Source: Mariprofundaceae bacterium
Lineage (GTDB): Bacteria; Pseudomonadota; Zetaproteobacteria; Mariprofundales; Mariprofundaceae
Direction of reading: 5' to 3'
DNA: 23,377 bases
NCBI GenBank assembly: GCA_027018975.1
Contig: JALUXN010000024.1
Coordinates: 1-23,377, forward strand
Each line of letters starts with the position of its first letter. Positions within the stretch are counted from its first letter, which is position 1. The notes beneath the pieces are model-generated. The model had not been told where the DNA came from. It did not search any database and was given only the letters and a program-made list of their open reading frames with translations. This document shows, in pieces, positions 5,698-13,698 of the stretch. A program made the translations under genes and the position numbers.

Positions 5698-8154
5698 TCA
5701 CGCATCCACCCGGATCGGGATATCAATCGGCTGATACTCTGCAAATGTGTGCGCACCCGCTTCGGCGGCGGCGATGCGCGCCTGCCACGGATCGCGATCC
5801 TGTGTGGCCAGATAGGTGTGTAGGCGTTCCACCAACGCTTTGCGCTGCGCCAGGTCATCGACGACAACCGCCTTGATTTTCTCCAGCCCCACCCGCTGCT
5901 GCCACGGCGCACAGCGTTCATTGTGGCGGCCGGTTTCGCGGTAGTGCTGCAGATAGGCTTTGACAATCTCCTCCACCTCTTCGGCGGTTTTGACAATGCA
6001 GAGCAGCTCTGTCGCCACCACATGCACGCCGCCGTTGCCGCCGCAGTGGATCTCCCAGCCGCCATCGACACCGACAATGCCGACATCCTTGATCGTCGCC
6101 TCCGCACAGTTGCGCGGGCAGCCGGAGACCGCCAGCTTCACCTTGGCAGGGAACCACATCCGCTCCAGCTCCTTCTCCAGATGGATGCCGAGCGCGGTGG
6201 AGTTCTGCGTACCGAAGCGGCACCACTCGGAGCCGACACAGGTTTTCACCGTGCGCAATGCCTTGCCGTAGGCGAAGCCTGAGGGCATGTCGAGATCTTT
6301 CCACATCGGAATCAGATCCTCTTTCTTCACGCCGAGCAGATCGATCCGCTGGCCGCCGGTGATCTTCACCGTTGGCACATCATATTTCTTAGCGATGGTG
6401 GCGATTTTGATCAGATCATCGGGCGTGGTTTCACCGCCATAGATGCGCGGAATCACCGAAAAGGTGCCGTCCTTCTGGATATTGGCATGCATCTTCTCAT
6501 TGGCGATACGGCTGGTGCGATCATCCTCCGCCTCTTCCGGCCAGGTCATGGTGACATAGTAGTTGATCGCCGGCCGGCAGACGTGGCACCCCTCGCCCTC
6601 CCAGCCCAGCACATGCATCACCTCACGCACATGGGTCAGATGCTTGTTGCGAATCTGCTCCTTCACCTGCTCATGGTTCAGATCGGTACAGGCGCAGATC
6701 GGTTCATGATCGGACTCGACAAACGCCGTACCCAGCGTCGCCGCCAGCAGCTGATCGACCAGTCCGGCACAACCACCGCAGGAGCCGGCCGCCTTGGTGC
6801 AGCCGGTAATCTCTTTGCGCGTGGTCAATCCTTCGGTGACAATCGCATCGACGATCTGTTTCTTGCTCACGCCGTTACAGCCGCAGACGATGGTATTGTC
6901 ATCCATCTGCGCCGCTTGATCGAGCCCCGAATGGCCGGAATCGCCGAGGCCGGAGGCGGAGAAGAGCAGCGTGGAACGCAGTTCGGAAATATCTTTGCCA
7001 TCCTGCATCCACTGGAAGAAGGTCGGCCCGTCGGCAGTGTCGCCGAACATCACCACGCCTTTGATTTTATCGTCTTCGAGCACCATCTTTTTATAGACGC
7101 CGCCGACCTTATCCATCAGCTCGATCACATCCGCGCCCGGTGTACCCATGAAGTCACCGGCCGAGAAGACATCGACACCGGAGATCTTCAGCTTGGTGGA
7201 GACCACCGAACCTTCGTAAGTTTTCAGCCCTTGGCCGGTAATCATGTAGGCCAGTGTCTTGGCCTGCTCAAAGAGTGGCGCCACAAGGCCATAGGCAATG
7301 CCGCGATGCTCGGCACATTCGCCAACCGAGTAGATCGACGGATCGGTGACCGTCTGCATGTAATCGTTCACGACAATGCCGCGATTACAGAAAATGCCGC
7401 AATCTTCGGCCAACTGCTTATTCGGACGGATGCCCACGGCCATGACGAGCAGCTCACAATCGAGTGTGGAGCCATCCTTGAATTTCAGTCCGCTGACGCG
7501 CGCATCGCCGAGCACCTCGGTGGTCAGGGTGGAGACTTTGAACTTCATCCCCTGTGCCTCCAGCTCGGCGCGCAACATCTCACCAGCCACCGCATCGAGC
7601 TGCATATTCATCAGCGTCGCCTGATCATGAATCACGGTCACATCCATACCCAGATGCAACAGCCCCTTGGCCGCCTCCAGACCCAGCAGGCCACCACCGA
7701 TCACCGCCGCTGTTTTGTATGATTTCGCCGCCTCCAGCATGGCATCGCAATCATCAATATCGCGGAAGGCCATCACGCCCGCTTTATCGTGACCGGGAAT
7801 CGGAATAATGAACGGGTTGGAGCCGGTGGCGATGATCAGATTATCGTATTCAGCCTCCGTGCCATCTTCTGCCACCACCTTGCGATAGCCGCGCTGGATC
7901 TCCTTGATCCGCTTACCCAGATGCAACGTGATACCGTGGTCGGCGTACCACTGCTCATCATTGAGGATAATATCCTCGATCGTCGTATCGCCGGCGAGCA
8001 CCGGCGAGAGCATGATGCGGTTGTAGTTGGGGTATTTCTCTGCGCCGAAAATGGTGATATCAAACATATCCGGATTGGCTTCGAGGATCTCTTCAATCGC
8101 ACGTACACCCGCCATGCCATTGCCGATCATCACCAGTTTTTTCTTGCCGTTCAT
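5698..8154 (-). CDS. nirB: Nitrite reductase [NAD(P)H] large subunit NirB
   Basis: A soluble flavo-hemoprotein of 818 residues that reduces nitrite to ammonium with six electrons from NAD(P)H. Domains in order: FAD-binding GNGMAG near 11-16, NAD(P)-binding GGGLLG near 153-158, two BFD-type [2Fe-2S] domains (C424/C426/C459/C462 and C487/C489/C523/C526), then the siroheme/[4Fe-4S] domain with C639-x5-C645 and C679-x3-C683 (the CPRNC motif). The ATG at 8154 is preferred because ACGAGG lies six bases upstream; a GTG two codons earlier would leave no room for a ribosome binding site. It is the first gene of nirB-nirD-nasA and lies about 55 bases from a strong sigma-54 promoter match. Cys residues in the second BFD domain are also intact. 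Confidence 0.96.
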   Translation of the reverse strand: MNGKKKLVMIGNGMAGVRAIEEILEANPDMFDITIFGAEKYPNYNRIMLSPVLAGDTTIEDIILNDEQWYADHGITLHLGKRIKEIQRGYRKVVAEDGTEAEYDNLIIATGSNPFIIPIPGHDKAGVMAFRDIDDCDAMLEAAKSYKTAAVIGGGLLGLEAAKGLLHLGMDVTVIHDQATLMNMQLDAVAGEMLRAELEAQGMKFKVSTLTTEVLGDARVSGLKFKDGSTLDCELLVMAVGIRPNKQLAEDCGIFCNRGIVVNDYMQTVTDPSIYSVGECAEHRGIAYGLVAPLFEQAKTLAYMITGQGLKTYEGSVVSTKLKISGVDVFSAGDFMGTPGADVIELMDKVGGVYKKMVLEDDKIKGVVMFGDTADGPTFFQWMQDGKDISELRSTLLFSASGLGDSGHSGLDQAAQMDDNTIVCGCNGVSKKQIVDAIVTEGLTTRKEITGCTKAAGSCGGCAGLVDQLLAATLGTAFVESDHEPICACTDLNHEQVKEQIRNKHLTHVREVMHVLGWEGEGCHVCRPAINYYVTMTWPEEAEDDRTSRIANEKMHANIQKDGTFSVIPRIYGGETTPDDLIKIATIAKKYDVPTVKITGGQRIDLLGVKKEDLIPMWKDLDMPSGFAYGKALRTVKTCVGSEWCRFGTQNSTALGIHLEKELERMWFPAKVKLAVSGCPRNCAEATIKDVGIVGVDGGWEIHCGGNGGVHVVATELLCIVKTAEEVEEIVKAYLQHYRETGRHNERCAPWQQRVGLEKIKAVVVDDLAQRKALVERLHTYLATQDRDPWQARIAAAEAGAHTFAEYQPIDIPIRVDA

Positions 8155-8219
8155 ATGCACCTCGTTTTGTCACGCATCTGGATGCGCCGCTTATTGCTTC
8201 ACACAGTTGTCATGCACAG

Positions 8220-8235
8220 AGCAATCGCAGTGCCA
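8220..8235 (-). promoter_or_regulatory. Sigma-54 promoter for nirB-nirD-nasA
   Basis: Read on the minus strand this is TGGCACTGCGATTGCT. It fits the -24/-12 consensus TGGCACG-N4-TTGCW at all but one position, with correct spacing between the invariant GG and GC. Transcription would start near 8210, giving a leader of about 55 bases before nirB. An NtrC-type activator is implied but I could not identify its site with confidence. Confidence 0.65.
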
Positions 8236-8295
8236 CGAAAGAAAAGGCTGAATTTTCCCAAAACTGGCTGTCTCAAGCCTGTAGTTGCCTAAAAA

Positions 8296-8305
8296 ACATG
8301 CATGT
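8296..8305. promoter_or_regulatory. Short palindrome between the divergent promoters
   Basis: ACATGCATGT is a perfect 10-bp palindrome lying about 90 to 110 bases upstream of both predicted sigma-54 start sites, a typical distance for a shared enhancer-binding protein. It does not match the NtrC consensus (TGCAC and GGTGCA half-sites), so its role is open; a palindrome of this length could also occur by chance. Confidence 0.2.
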
Positions 8306-8386
8306 AATGCCCAAACAACAGGCAGTCCATCGCAACCTGATGCGCTTTTCTGTTGAAAACTGGTGCAACATCGACAACTGCCCGCA

Positions 8387-8402
8387 TGGCAGTGGCCTTG
8401 CT
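8387..8402 (+). promoter_or_regulatory. Sigma-54 promoter for narK and the kinase/phosphatase
   Basis: TGGCAGTGGCCTTGCT matches the -24/-12 consensus with the invariant GG and GC ten bases apart and a perfect TTGCT half. Two positions of the -24 element differ. The start site would fall near 8412, which rules out longer frames beginning upstream at 8363 and supports the narK start at 8447. Confidence 0.55.
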
Positions 8403-8446
8403 CCATGGACACCATCCATCACGCAAGCCAAGGAGCAGATCATCAC

Positions 8447-9913
8447 ATGAGCGAATCATCCATGCGCAGCAACTTCCTCTCATTCAAGAGCCGAGCAAAA
8501 ATCCTGCATATGACCTGGTTCGCCTTCTTCGTCACCTTTCTGGTCTGGTTCAGCCATGCGCCACTGCTGCTGGCGATTCAGAGCTCCATGGGGCTCTCCG
8601 ATCAGCAGATCAAAACGCTTTTGATCCTCAATGTCGCGCTCACCATTCCGGCGCGCATCATCACCGGCATGCTGGTCGATCACTTCGGTCCGAAAAAGAT
8701 GTATGCCGCCATGCTGTTGCTGACCGCCATCCTCTGTTTCTGCTTCGCCTTCGCCACCAACTTTGAAACGCTGGCGCTCGCCCGTTTCCTGCTCGGCTTT
8801 GTCGGCGCGGGCTTTGTGATCGGTATTCGCATGATCAGCGAGTGGTATCCGGCCAAGCAGCTGGGGCTGGCCGAGGGGATCTACAAAGGGCTCGGCAATG
8901 TCGGCTCAGCTGCCGCTGCCGTTTCGCTGCCCACCATCGCGCTGATGATCGGCGGCGATGATGGCTGGCGCTACGCTACCGCGTTGACCGGTGTGATCGC
9001 CTTGATCTATGCCGGCATCTACTACGTTTCCGTCAGTGACACGCCGGCCGGCTCCACCTATTTCCGTCCCAACAAATCGGGCGGATTGGAGGTCTCCAGC
9101 CGCGCCGATTTCTTCTTCTACCTGCTGATGAATGTGCCAATGTATCTGGCCATGGCCGTGCTAGTCTGGAAAATTACCGGCTTAGGGCTGGTGACGCCGA
9201 TGAGCGCCAATATCATCTACGCCCTGCTGCTGGGTATTTACATCTACCAGAGCAGTCAGATCCATCGCGTCAATCGCGAGGTGTTCATCAAGCCGGTCGC
9301 TGAAATTCATCGCTACAAATTCAAACAGGTGGCCATCCTCAGCATCGCCTACGCGGTCACCTTCGGTACCGAACTCTCCGTGGTCTCGATGCTGCCGATG
9401 TTTTTTCAGGAGACCTTCATGCTGCCGGTCGCCATGGCCGGTATCTTCGGCGCCTGTTTCGCCGCCACCGATGTGATCTCCTGCCCGTCCGGCGGCTTTA
9501 TCAGTGACAAGTTCGGACGCAAACGCGCGCTGGTCGTGCTGCTGGTCGGTGCTGCCATCGGCTTCTTTGCCATGTCCCAGATCAACGCGGATTGGCCGAT
9601 TGCACTGGCGGTTGTGGTGATGATGCTCGCCTCGCTCTGCCTCGGTGCGGCTGCCGGTTGCGTGTTTGCGGTCGTGCCATTGATCAAACGCCGCCTCACC
9701 GGCCAGATCGCCGGCATGGTGGGCGCTTACGGCAATATCGGTGCGGTGCTCTTTCTCACCGTCTTCTCGCTGGTCTCCGCCGATACCTTCTTCATGGTGA
9801 TCGCCGGCGGCATTGCATTCGCCGCTATCTGCGCCATGCTGCTGGATGAACCGAAGGGGGTGATGGTCGAGATGTTACCGGACGGCACAATCGAACGGAT
9901 TCAGATCCATTGA
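8447..9913 (+). CDS. narK: Nitrate/nitrite transporter, NarK family (MFS)
   Basis: A polytopic inner-membrane transporter of 488 residues from the nitrate/nitrite porter branch of the major facilitator superfamily, with about 12 membrane segments. Family marks: IPARIITGMLVDHFG with R70 in the second segment, the first nitrate signature around GLGNVGSAAAA (148-158), and the second around GAYGNIGAV. A segment near 205-290 is longer than in E. coli NarK. The motif that is normally RPxGG in the eighth segment reads CPSGG here (C346), so one substrate-binding arginine seems missing. The ATG is preceded by AAGGAG at 8430-8435, with an 11-base spacer. It is co-transcribed with the kinase/phosphatase and divergent from nirB. 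Confidence 0.92.
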   Translation: MSESSMRSNFLSFKSRAKILHMTWFAFFVTFLVWFSHAPLLLAIQSSMGLSDQQIKTLLILNVALTIPARIITGMLVDHFGPKKMYAAMLLLTAILCFCFAFATNFETLALARFLLGFVGAGFVIGIRMISEWYPAKQLGLAEGIYKGLGNVGSAAAAVSLPTIALMIGGDDGWRYATALTGVIALIYAGIYYVSVSDTPAGSTYFRPNKSGGLEVSSRADFFFYLLMNVPMYLAMAVLVWKITGLGLVTPMSANIIYALLLGIYIYQSSQIHRVNREVFIKPVAEIHRYKFKQVAILSIAYAVTFGTELSVVSMLPMFFQETFMLPVAMAGIFGACFAATDVISCPSGGFISDKFGRKRALVVLLVGAAIGFFAMSQINADWPIALAVVVMMLASLCLGAAAGCVFAVVPLIKRRLTGQIAGMVGAYGNIGAVLFLTVFSLVSADTFFMVIAGGIAFAAICAMLLDEPKGVMVEMLPDGTIERIQIH

Positions 9914-9941
9914 TATCCACCGAGGAGCGACACAGATCCGC

Positions 9942-11645
9942 ATGAGCGAACAGTTAAAAGTTGCCGCCGGCCAGTGTTCACGGGCGGGCGTGAAGGCGCA
10001 GAATGAGGATTGCTGCGGCATCCGTATCCCCGAAGGGATGGAGTTGACGCATAAGGGCATCGTGGCGGTCACTGCTGATGGTGTTGGATCCAGCGAGGCA
10101 GGGCGCGAGGCCAGCGAATATTGTGTGCAAGGGTTTATCAGCGACTATATGAGTACGCCACAATCCTGGCGCGTGGAAACGGCGGGAGATCGCATGATTC
10201 GCTCGCTCAATGCTTGGCTCTATAGTCAGGGGCAGCGGCGTTACCAGTCGCAACTGAGTCTCGCCTCCACACTGGCCGCACTGGTGCTGAAATCGACCAC
10301 CGCGCATATCTTCCATGTCGGCGATTCGCGCGTCTATCTGATTCGCGACAATGCCATCCGCTGCCTGACCAAAGATCACCGATTGGTCGTGGATCGCAAC
10401 AAAACCTACCTCGCGCGCGCCATGGGCGGTGAACCGGAGGTGCACTACGACTACCGCAAACTCCCCATCCAATGTGGCGACATCTTCCTGCTCAGCAGCG
10501 ACGGTGTGCATGAGTTCCTCGATGATGGACAGCTCAAAACGATCGCATTATCCGCCGAGCCGGAGTCGGCCGCAGCGGCGGTGGTCAAAGCGGCGCTGGA
10601 TGGCGGTAGCAACGACAATCTCACCTGCCAAATTCTGCGCATCAAACAGCTGCCCAATCAGGATGAGAATGCTTACTACAGGCAGTTGACCCAGTTACCC
10701 TTTCCGCCGCCACTGGAGGCGGGGATGATCCTCGATGGCTACCGCATCATCCGCGAGCTGCATGCCAGCACGACCATTCAGATCTATCTGGCCGAAGATA
10801 TCGACAGCGGCGAAACGGTGGTGCTCAAAACGCCTTCGGTCAATTTCGAGGATGATCCGGCCTATATCGATCGCTTTCTGCATGAGGTGTGGGTCGGCAG
10901 GCGAATTGACAGCCCGCATGTTTTCAAGGTGCACCATCTCAAACGCCCGCGCAGCTGTATCTATTACGTCACCGAATATCTGGAGGGCGGCTCGCTGGCG
11001 CAGTGGATGCTCGACCACCCCGAACCCGATCTCGACGAGGTGCGTCACATCACTGCCCAGATCATCAAAGGCCTACGGGCATTCCATCGCCGCGACATGG
11101 TGCATCAGGACATTAAGCCGGAAAATATCATGATCGACCGCCACCACACGGTCAAAATCATCGATTTTGGCTCCACCCAAGTCGCCGGCCTGCAAGAGGT
11201 CTATACACCAATCGCACAACAGATGATTGGCGGCACCGCTAACTACATCGCTCCGGAGCTCTTCGACGGCTATCAAGCCACCCCGAAGAGCGACCTCTTT
11301 TCACTCGGCGTCACTGTCTACGCCATGCTCTCCGGCGGCAAGCTACCCTACGGCAAGCAGGAGTCGGCCAAGCGCAGAAAGCGCTACGACTACATCTCAG
11401 TGCGCAAATACAATCTGCATGTACCGATCTGGATGGATGGCGCCATTCGCAAGGCGGTCGATCCAAATCCCGATAAACGCTATGAGGTCATGTCCGAGTT
11501 CTTCGCCGATCTCACCACGCCCAACCCCGCATTGATGCGCACCCACGCCCCGCTACTGGAACGCGACCCCGTCCGCTTCTGGCGCGGCCTATCCATGATC
11601 TTGGTGATGGTGAACCTGATTCTCATCTTCCTCCTGTCCAGATGA
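9942..11645 (+). CDS. Fused PP2C phosphatase and Ser/Thr kinase of nitrate loci
   Basis: A 567-residue two-headed signalling protein. Residues 1-235 are a PP2C phosphatase with its metal-binding aspartates: QNED at 20-23, D46-G47 (TADG), D187 (SSDG) and D225 (SNDN). Residues 265-530 are a Hanks-type kinase with K296 (VVLK), E315, D390 and N395 in HQDIKPEN, D408 in DFG, and APE ending at E439. The glycine-rich loop is degenerate (ELHASTTIQIY) and the HRD arginine is Gln. C-terminal residues 544-565 form one membrane anchor, so both catalytic domains face the cytoplasm. It lies 28 bases after narK. A homologous gene sits beside nasA/nirBD in Pseudomonas (PA1782 region), so the link to nitrate assimilation is conserved, but its substrate is unknown to me. 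Confidence 0.9.
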   Translation: MSEQLKVAAGQCSRAGVKAQNEDCCGIRIPEGMELTHKGIVAVTADGVGSSEAGREASEYCVQGFISDYMSTPQSWRVETAGDRMIRSLNAWLYSQGQRRYQSQLSLASTLAALVLKSTTAHIFHVGDSRVYLIRDNAIRCLTKDHRLVVDRNKTYLARAMGGEPEVHYDYRKLPIQCGDIFLLSSDGVHEFLDDGQLKTIALSAEPESAAAAVVKAALDGGSNDNLTCQILRIKQLPNQDENAYYRQLTQLPFPPPLEAGMILDGYRIIRELHASTTIQIYLAEDIDSGETVVLKTPSVNFEDDPAYIDRFLHEVWVGRRIDSPHVFKVHHLKRPRSCIYYVTEYLEGGSLAQWMLDHPEPDLDEVRHITAQIIKGLRAFHRRDMVHQDIKPENIMIDRHHTVKIIDFGSTQVAGLQEVYTPIAQQMIGGTANYIAPELFDGYQATPKSDLFSLGVTVYAMLSGGKLPYGKQESAKRRKRYDYISVRKYNLHVPIWMDGAIRKAVDPNPDKRYEVMSEFFADLTTPNPALMRTHAPLLERDPVRFWRGLSMILVMVNLILIFLLSR

Positions 11646-11660
11646 TTGAAAGGAGGGGTT

Positions 11661-11747
11661 GTGTTGGATTTCTCACCACCTGAGCGGTCGATCGCGGTGA
11701 TGTTGAACAGTAAGCCTTTAGTCGGCGTTTTCTCTGCCGATAGATGA
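11661..11747 (+). CDS. Possible small ORF, 28 residues
   Basis: A very strong ribosome binding site (AAGGAGGGG at 11650-11658) lies just after the kinase stop and before a GTG codon. The frame reads MLDFSPPERSIAVMLNSKPL and ends eight residues later. I recognise no family. Its 3' end overlaps the candidate sigma-28 promoter of fliS. The binding site could instead be incidental, so this is only a possible gene. Confidence 0.25.
   Translation: MLDFSPPERSIAVMLNSKPLVGVFSADR
11717..11743 (+). promoter_or_regulatory. Candidate sigma-28 (FliA) flagellar promoter
   Basis: GCCGATAG at 11736-11743 matches the sigma-28 -10 element GCCGATAA at seven of eight positions. Exactly 11 bases upstream is TTTAGTCG (11717-11724), a weaker match to the -35 TAAAGTTT. 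Transcription would begin near 11750, about 50 bases before fliS. The flagellar function of the downstream genes supports the call. Confidence 0.5.
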
Positions 11748-11799
11748 CCAGTAACAGGGGCGATGATCGTTCTTTGGACTTTATGCACGGAGGCGGCGT

Positions 11800-12270
11800 A
11801 TGACAGGTTATAAGGCGTATCAGGGAAATCAAGTTGAGGGGGCGGGGCCATTGGGGTTGGTACTGTTGACCTATGATGCTCTTTACAAATCATTGGGGCG
11901 GGCGCGACTTGCCAGTGAGAGTGGTGATATCGGTATGGAGGCCAATCAGACTGGTATTGCCCTGGAGGCACTGATTGAGCTTTCATCCTCGCTCAATATG
12001 GAGGCTGGCGGCGATATTGCTGTGGATTTGGCTCGTCTCTATGCCTACATGATGCGGCGATTGAGTGACGAGATGTACAGCGGTTCCACGCAGGCGTTGA
12101 CTGAGGTGATGTCACTGGTGCAGACCCTGCGGGAGGGGTGGCAGCAGTTGGATCAGTCTGCTGCAGCGCAGTCATCGACAGCAGCGCAGGTGGCGAGTGA
12201 AGCGCCGGTTGCACCACGCATGGCGATAGCCGGCGGTCTCTCTTCTCCGGCGATGGCGTATGGCCTGTGA
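11800..12270 (+). CDS. fliS: Flagellar export chaperone FliS
   Basis: A 156-residue FliS-family protein, the cytoplasmic chaperone that binds the C-terminus of flagellin and keeps it unfolded until export. Family features are the N-terminal AYQGNQVE segment, the LTYDALYKSLGRAR helix, and helices up to about residue 118. The last 38 residues are a low-complexity tail rich in Ala, Gln and Ser that makes it longer than the usual 125-135 residues. GGAGG lies six bases before the ATG. It is paired with a FliT-like gene, but no flagellin or cap gene is in the window, so the pair is separated from other flagellar genes here. Confidence 0.85.
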   Translation: MTGYKAYQGNQVEGAGPLGLVLLTYDALYKSLGRARLASESGDIGMEANQTGIALEALIELSSSLNMEAGGDIAVDLARLYAYMMRRLSDEMYSGSTQALTEVMSLVQTLREGWQQLDQSAAAQSSTAAQVASEAPVAPRMAIAGGLSSPAMAYGL

Positions 12271-12276
12271 TCTGTT

Positions 12277-12618
12277 GTGACTGCTGAGGTGCTGCTGGAT
12301 CAGCAGCTTCAGCACTGTCGGAGCTGTCTGGATGCCTTTGCCGATGCGGTGAGGCAGCAGCGTTGGCATGAGTTGACTCCGTATCAGGAATCCTTTTCAG
12401 TCAGTATGGATAATTTGCGCAGTCTGGTCGCTGCGCAGCCGGCGGACGTGACAGAGCATGCGCTGCAGTTGCGTGATCTAGAGATTCGTGTGCGTCGTCT
12501 GCAGCGCCAGTTGATGGAGCAGATGGCGCGCACGCAAGGGGATATCACCATGCTGGAGCAGGGTATTCGCCGTGGCGACGCGACATTGCGAAAGTTGGCT
12601 GGCTTGGCGCTGCCCTAG
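12277..12618 (+). CDS. FliT-like flagellar chaperone
   Basis: A 113-residue, almost entirely helical protein with heptad-like runs (LQLRDLEIRVRRLQRQLMEQ), similar in size, build and position to FliT, the chaperone of the filament cap FliD. FliT proteins diverge strongly, so the call leans on the gene being directly after fliS (six bases). The start is a GTG with no clear ribosome binding site, suggesting coupling to fliS; a second in-frame GTG lies four codons on. Confidence 0.6.
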   Translation: MTAEVLLDQQLQHCRSCLDAFADAVRQQRWHELTPYQESFSVSMDNLRSLVAAQPADVTEHALQLRDLEIRVRRLQRQLMEQMARTQGDITMLEQGIRRGDATLRKLAGLALP

Positions 12619-12624
12619 GCGCCT

Positions 12625-12647
12625 GCGACAGCTGCAGTCGCTGTTTT
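12625..12647 (+). terminator. Weak hairpin after the FliT-like gene
   Basis: GCGAC and GTCGC form a 5-bp stem around AGCTGCA and are followed by TGTTTT. It is a poor intrinsic terminator by itself; the stronger one follows at 12774. Confidence 0.25.
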
Positions 12648-12773
12648 CGTATCACAGCTACTTTCGTAATATGCGTGCGGGATGCTTTTTTGTGCGGCGT
12701 GTCACATCTGTGTCACAGAGGGGTGATATGATTCGCACCGTTGCGAAGGCGCAGAATGATTTTCCTATTTGAG

Positions 12774-12806
12774 AAGGCGGAGCGTGCAAACTCCGCCTTT
12801 TTCTTT
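12774..12806 (+). terminator. Rho-independent terminator of the fliS operon
   Basis: AAGGCGGAG (12774-12782) and CTCCGCCTT (12791-12799) form a perfect 9-bp stem with an 8-base loop, followed by TTTTCTTTG. It ends the rightward fliS transcript. It also lies just past the metF stop; on that strand the trailing T-run is poor, so leftward termination is less certain. Confidence 0.85.
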
Positions 12807-12816
12807 GCCTGTTTCT

Positions 12817-13695
12817 CTATGCCAGTAGATCGGTGAGTTGACTGTGGATGGCGATGGTCGCTGCGGATTTGTTGAGCGTGTAGAAGTGTAGTCCGGGTAC
12901 GCCGTTTTCCAGCAGTTCGCGGCACTGTGCGACGGCCAGTTCGATGCCCATCTGTTTCACAGCCTCCAGATCATCTTGAATCGGTGTCATTTTCTGATGC
13001 AGCCAGTCGGGGATCGATGCGCCGCACATGGCGGAGAAGCGGACAATCTGGGCGAAATTGCCGATCGGCATGATGCCGGGGATGATCGGCAGGGTGATGC
13101 CAGCGGCGCGGCAGCGGTTGCGGAAATCGAAAAAAGTTTTGTTATCAAAGAAGTATTGGGTGACGGCGGCATCGGCGCCGCGATCCTGCTTCTCTTTGAG
13201 ATAGCGGATGTCATCGGCCACGCCGCCGGCGGACTCGGGGTGCCCTTCGGGATAGGTGGCGCAGGCGATGGAGAAGTCGCCCTGCTCGCGCAGGAAGGCG
13301 ATCAGATCGGTGGCGTGCGAGAAGCCGCCGGCGACTGCCTCGAAACGATCCATCCCCTCGGGCGCATCGCCGCGCAGGGCGAGGATGTTTTCGATGCCGG
13401 CGGCCTGGTAGTCGGCCAACAGCTCTGCCAGTTCGGCTTTGCTGGCGCCGACACAGGTGAGGTGGGCAACTGGCGAGAGGCCGGTCTCCGACTGAATGCG
13501 GGTGACGATCCCCTTGGTACGATCCTGTGTGGTGCCGCCGGCGCCGTATGTGACTGAGATATAGGCGGGGTTGATCACCCTTAGCTCATCGAGGCATTGC
13601 CACAGATTGGCTTCGCCCTTGTCGGTTTTGGGCGGGAAAAATTCGCAGGAGATGAGCGGTTTTTCGGCCGCTGCAAGGATGTTGGAGAGTTTCAT
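12817..13695 (-). CDS. metF: 5,10-methylenetetrahydrofolate reductase
   Basis: A 292-residue FAD-dependent TIM-barrel enzyme that reduces 5,10-methylene-tetrahydrofolate to 5-methyl-tetrahydrofolate, the methyl donor for methionine synthesis. The N-terminal ISCEFFPPK carries the catalytic Glu (E18), SVTYGAGG and HLTCVG are the core strands, and ILALRGD holds the conserved FAD-contact Asp. Length and layout are those of E. coli MetF. It starts three bases after the dcd stop, and its GAGG ribosome binding site lies inside the last dcd codons, so the two are co-transcribed. It ends at the shared hairpin with the fliS operon. Confidence 0.96.
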   Translation of the reverse strand: MKLSNILAAAEKPLISCEFFPPKTDKGEANLWQCLDELRVINPAYISVTYGAGGTTQDRTKGIVTRIQSETGLSPVAHLTCVGASKAELAELLADYQAAGIENILALRGDAPEGMDRFEAVAGGFSHATDLIAFLREQGDFSIACATYPEGHPESAGGVADDIRYLKEKQDRGADAAVTQYFFDNKTFFDFRNRCRAAGITLPIIPGIMPIGNFAQIVRFSAMCGASIPDWLHQKMTPIQDDLEAVKQMGIELAVAQCRELLENGVPGLHFYTLNKSAATIAIHSQLTDLLA

Positions 13696-13698
13696 AAA

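Noticed and set aside
6487..7722. A 411-codon open frame on the plus strand inside nirB
   Set aside because: It is the shadow of nirB, which carries every expected motif; the antisense product is rich in His and Arg with no recognisable domain.
8363..8446. A longer narK start 28 codons upstream
   Set aside because: It begins upstream of the sigma-54 promoter match and has no ribosome binding site; the added residues are not NarK-like.
12728..12772. A 14-codon frame (MIRTVAKAQNDFPI) before the terminator
   Set aside because: A GGGGTG lies nearby, but the frame is tiny, unrecognised and probably chance.
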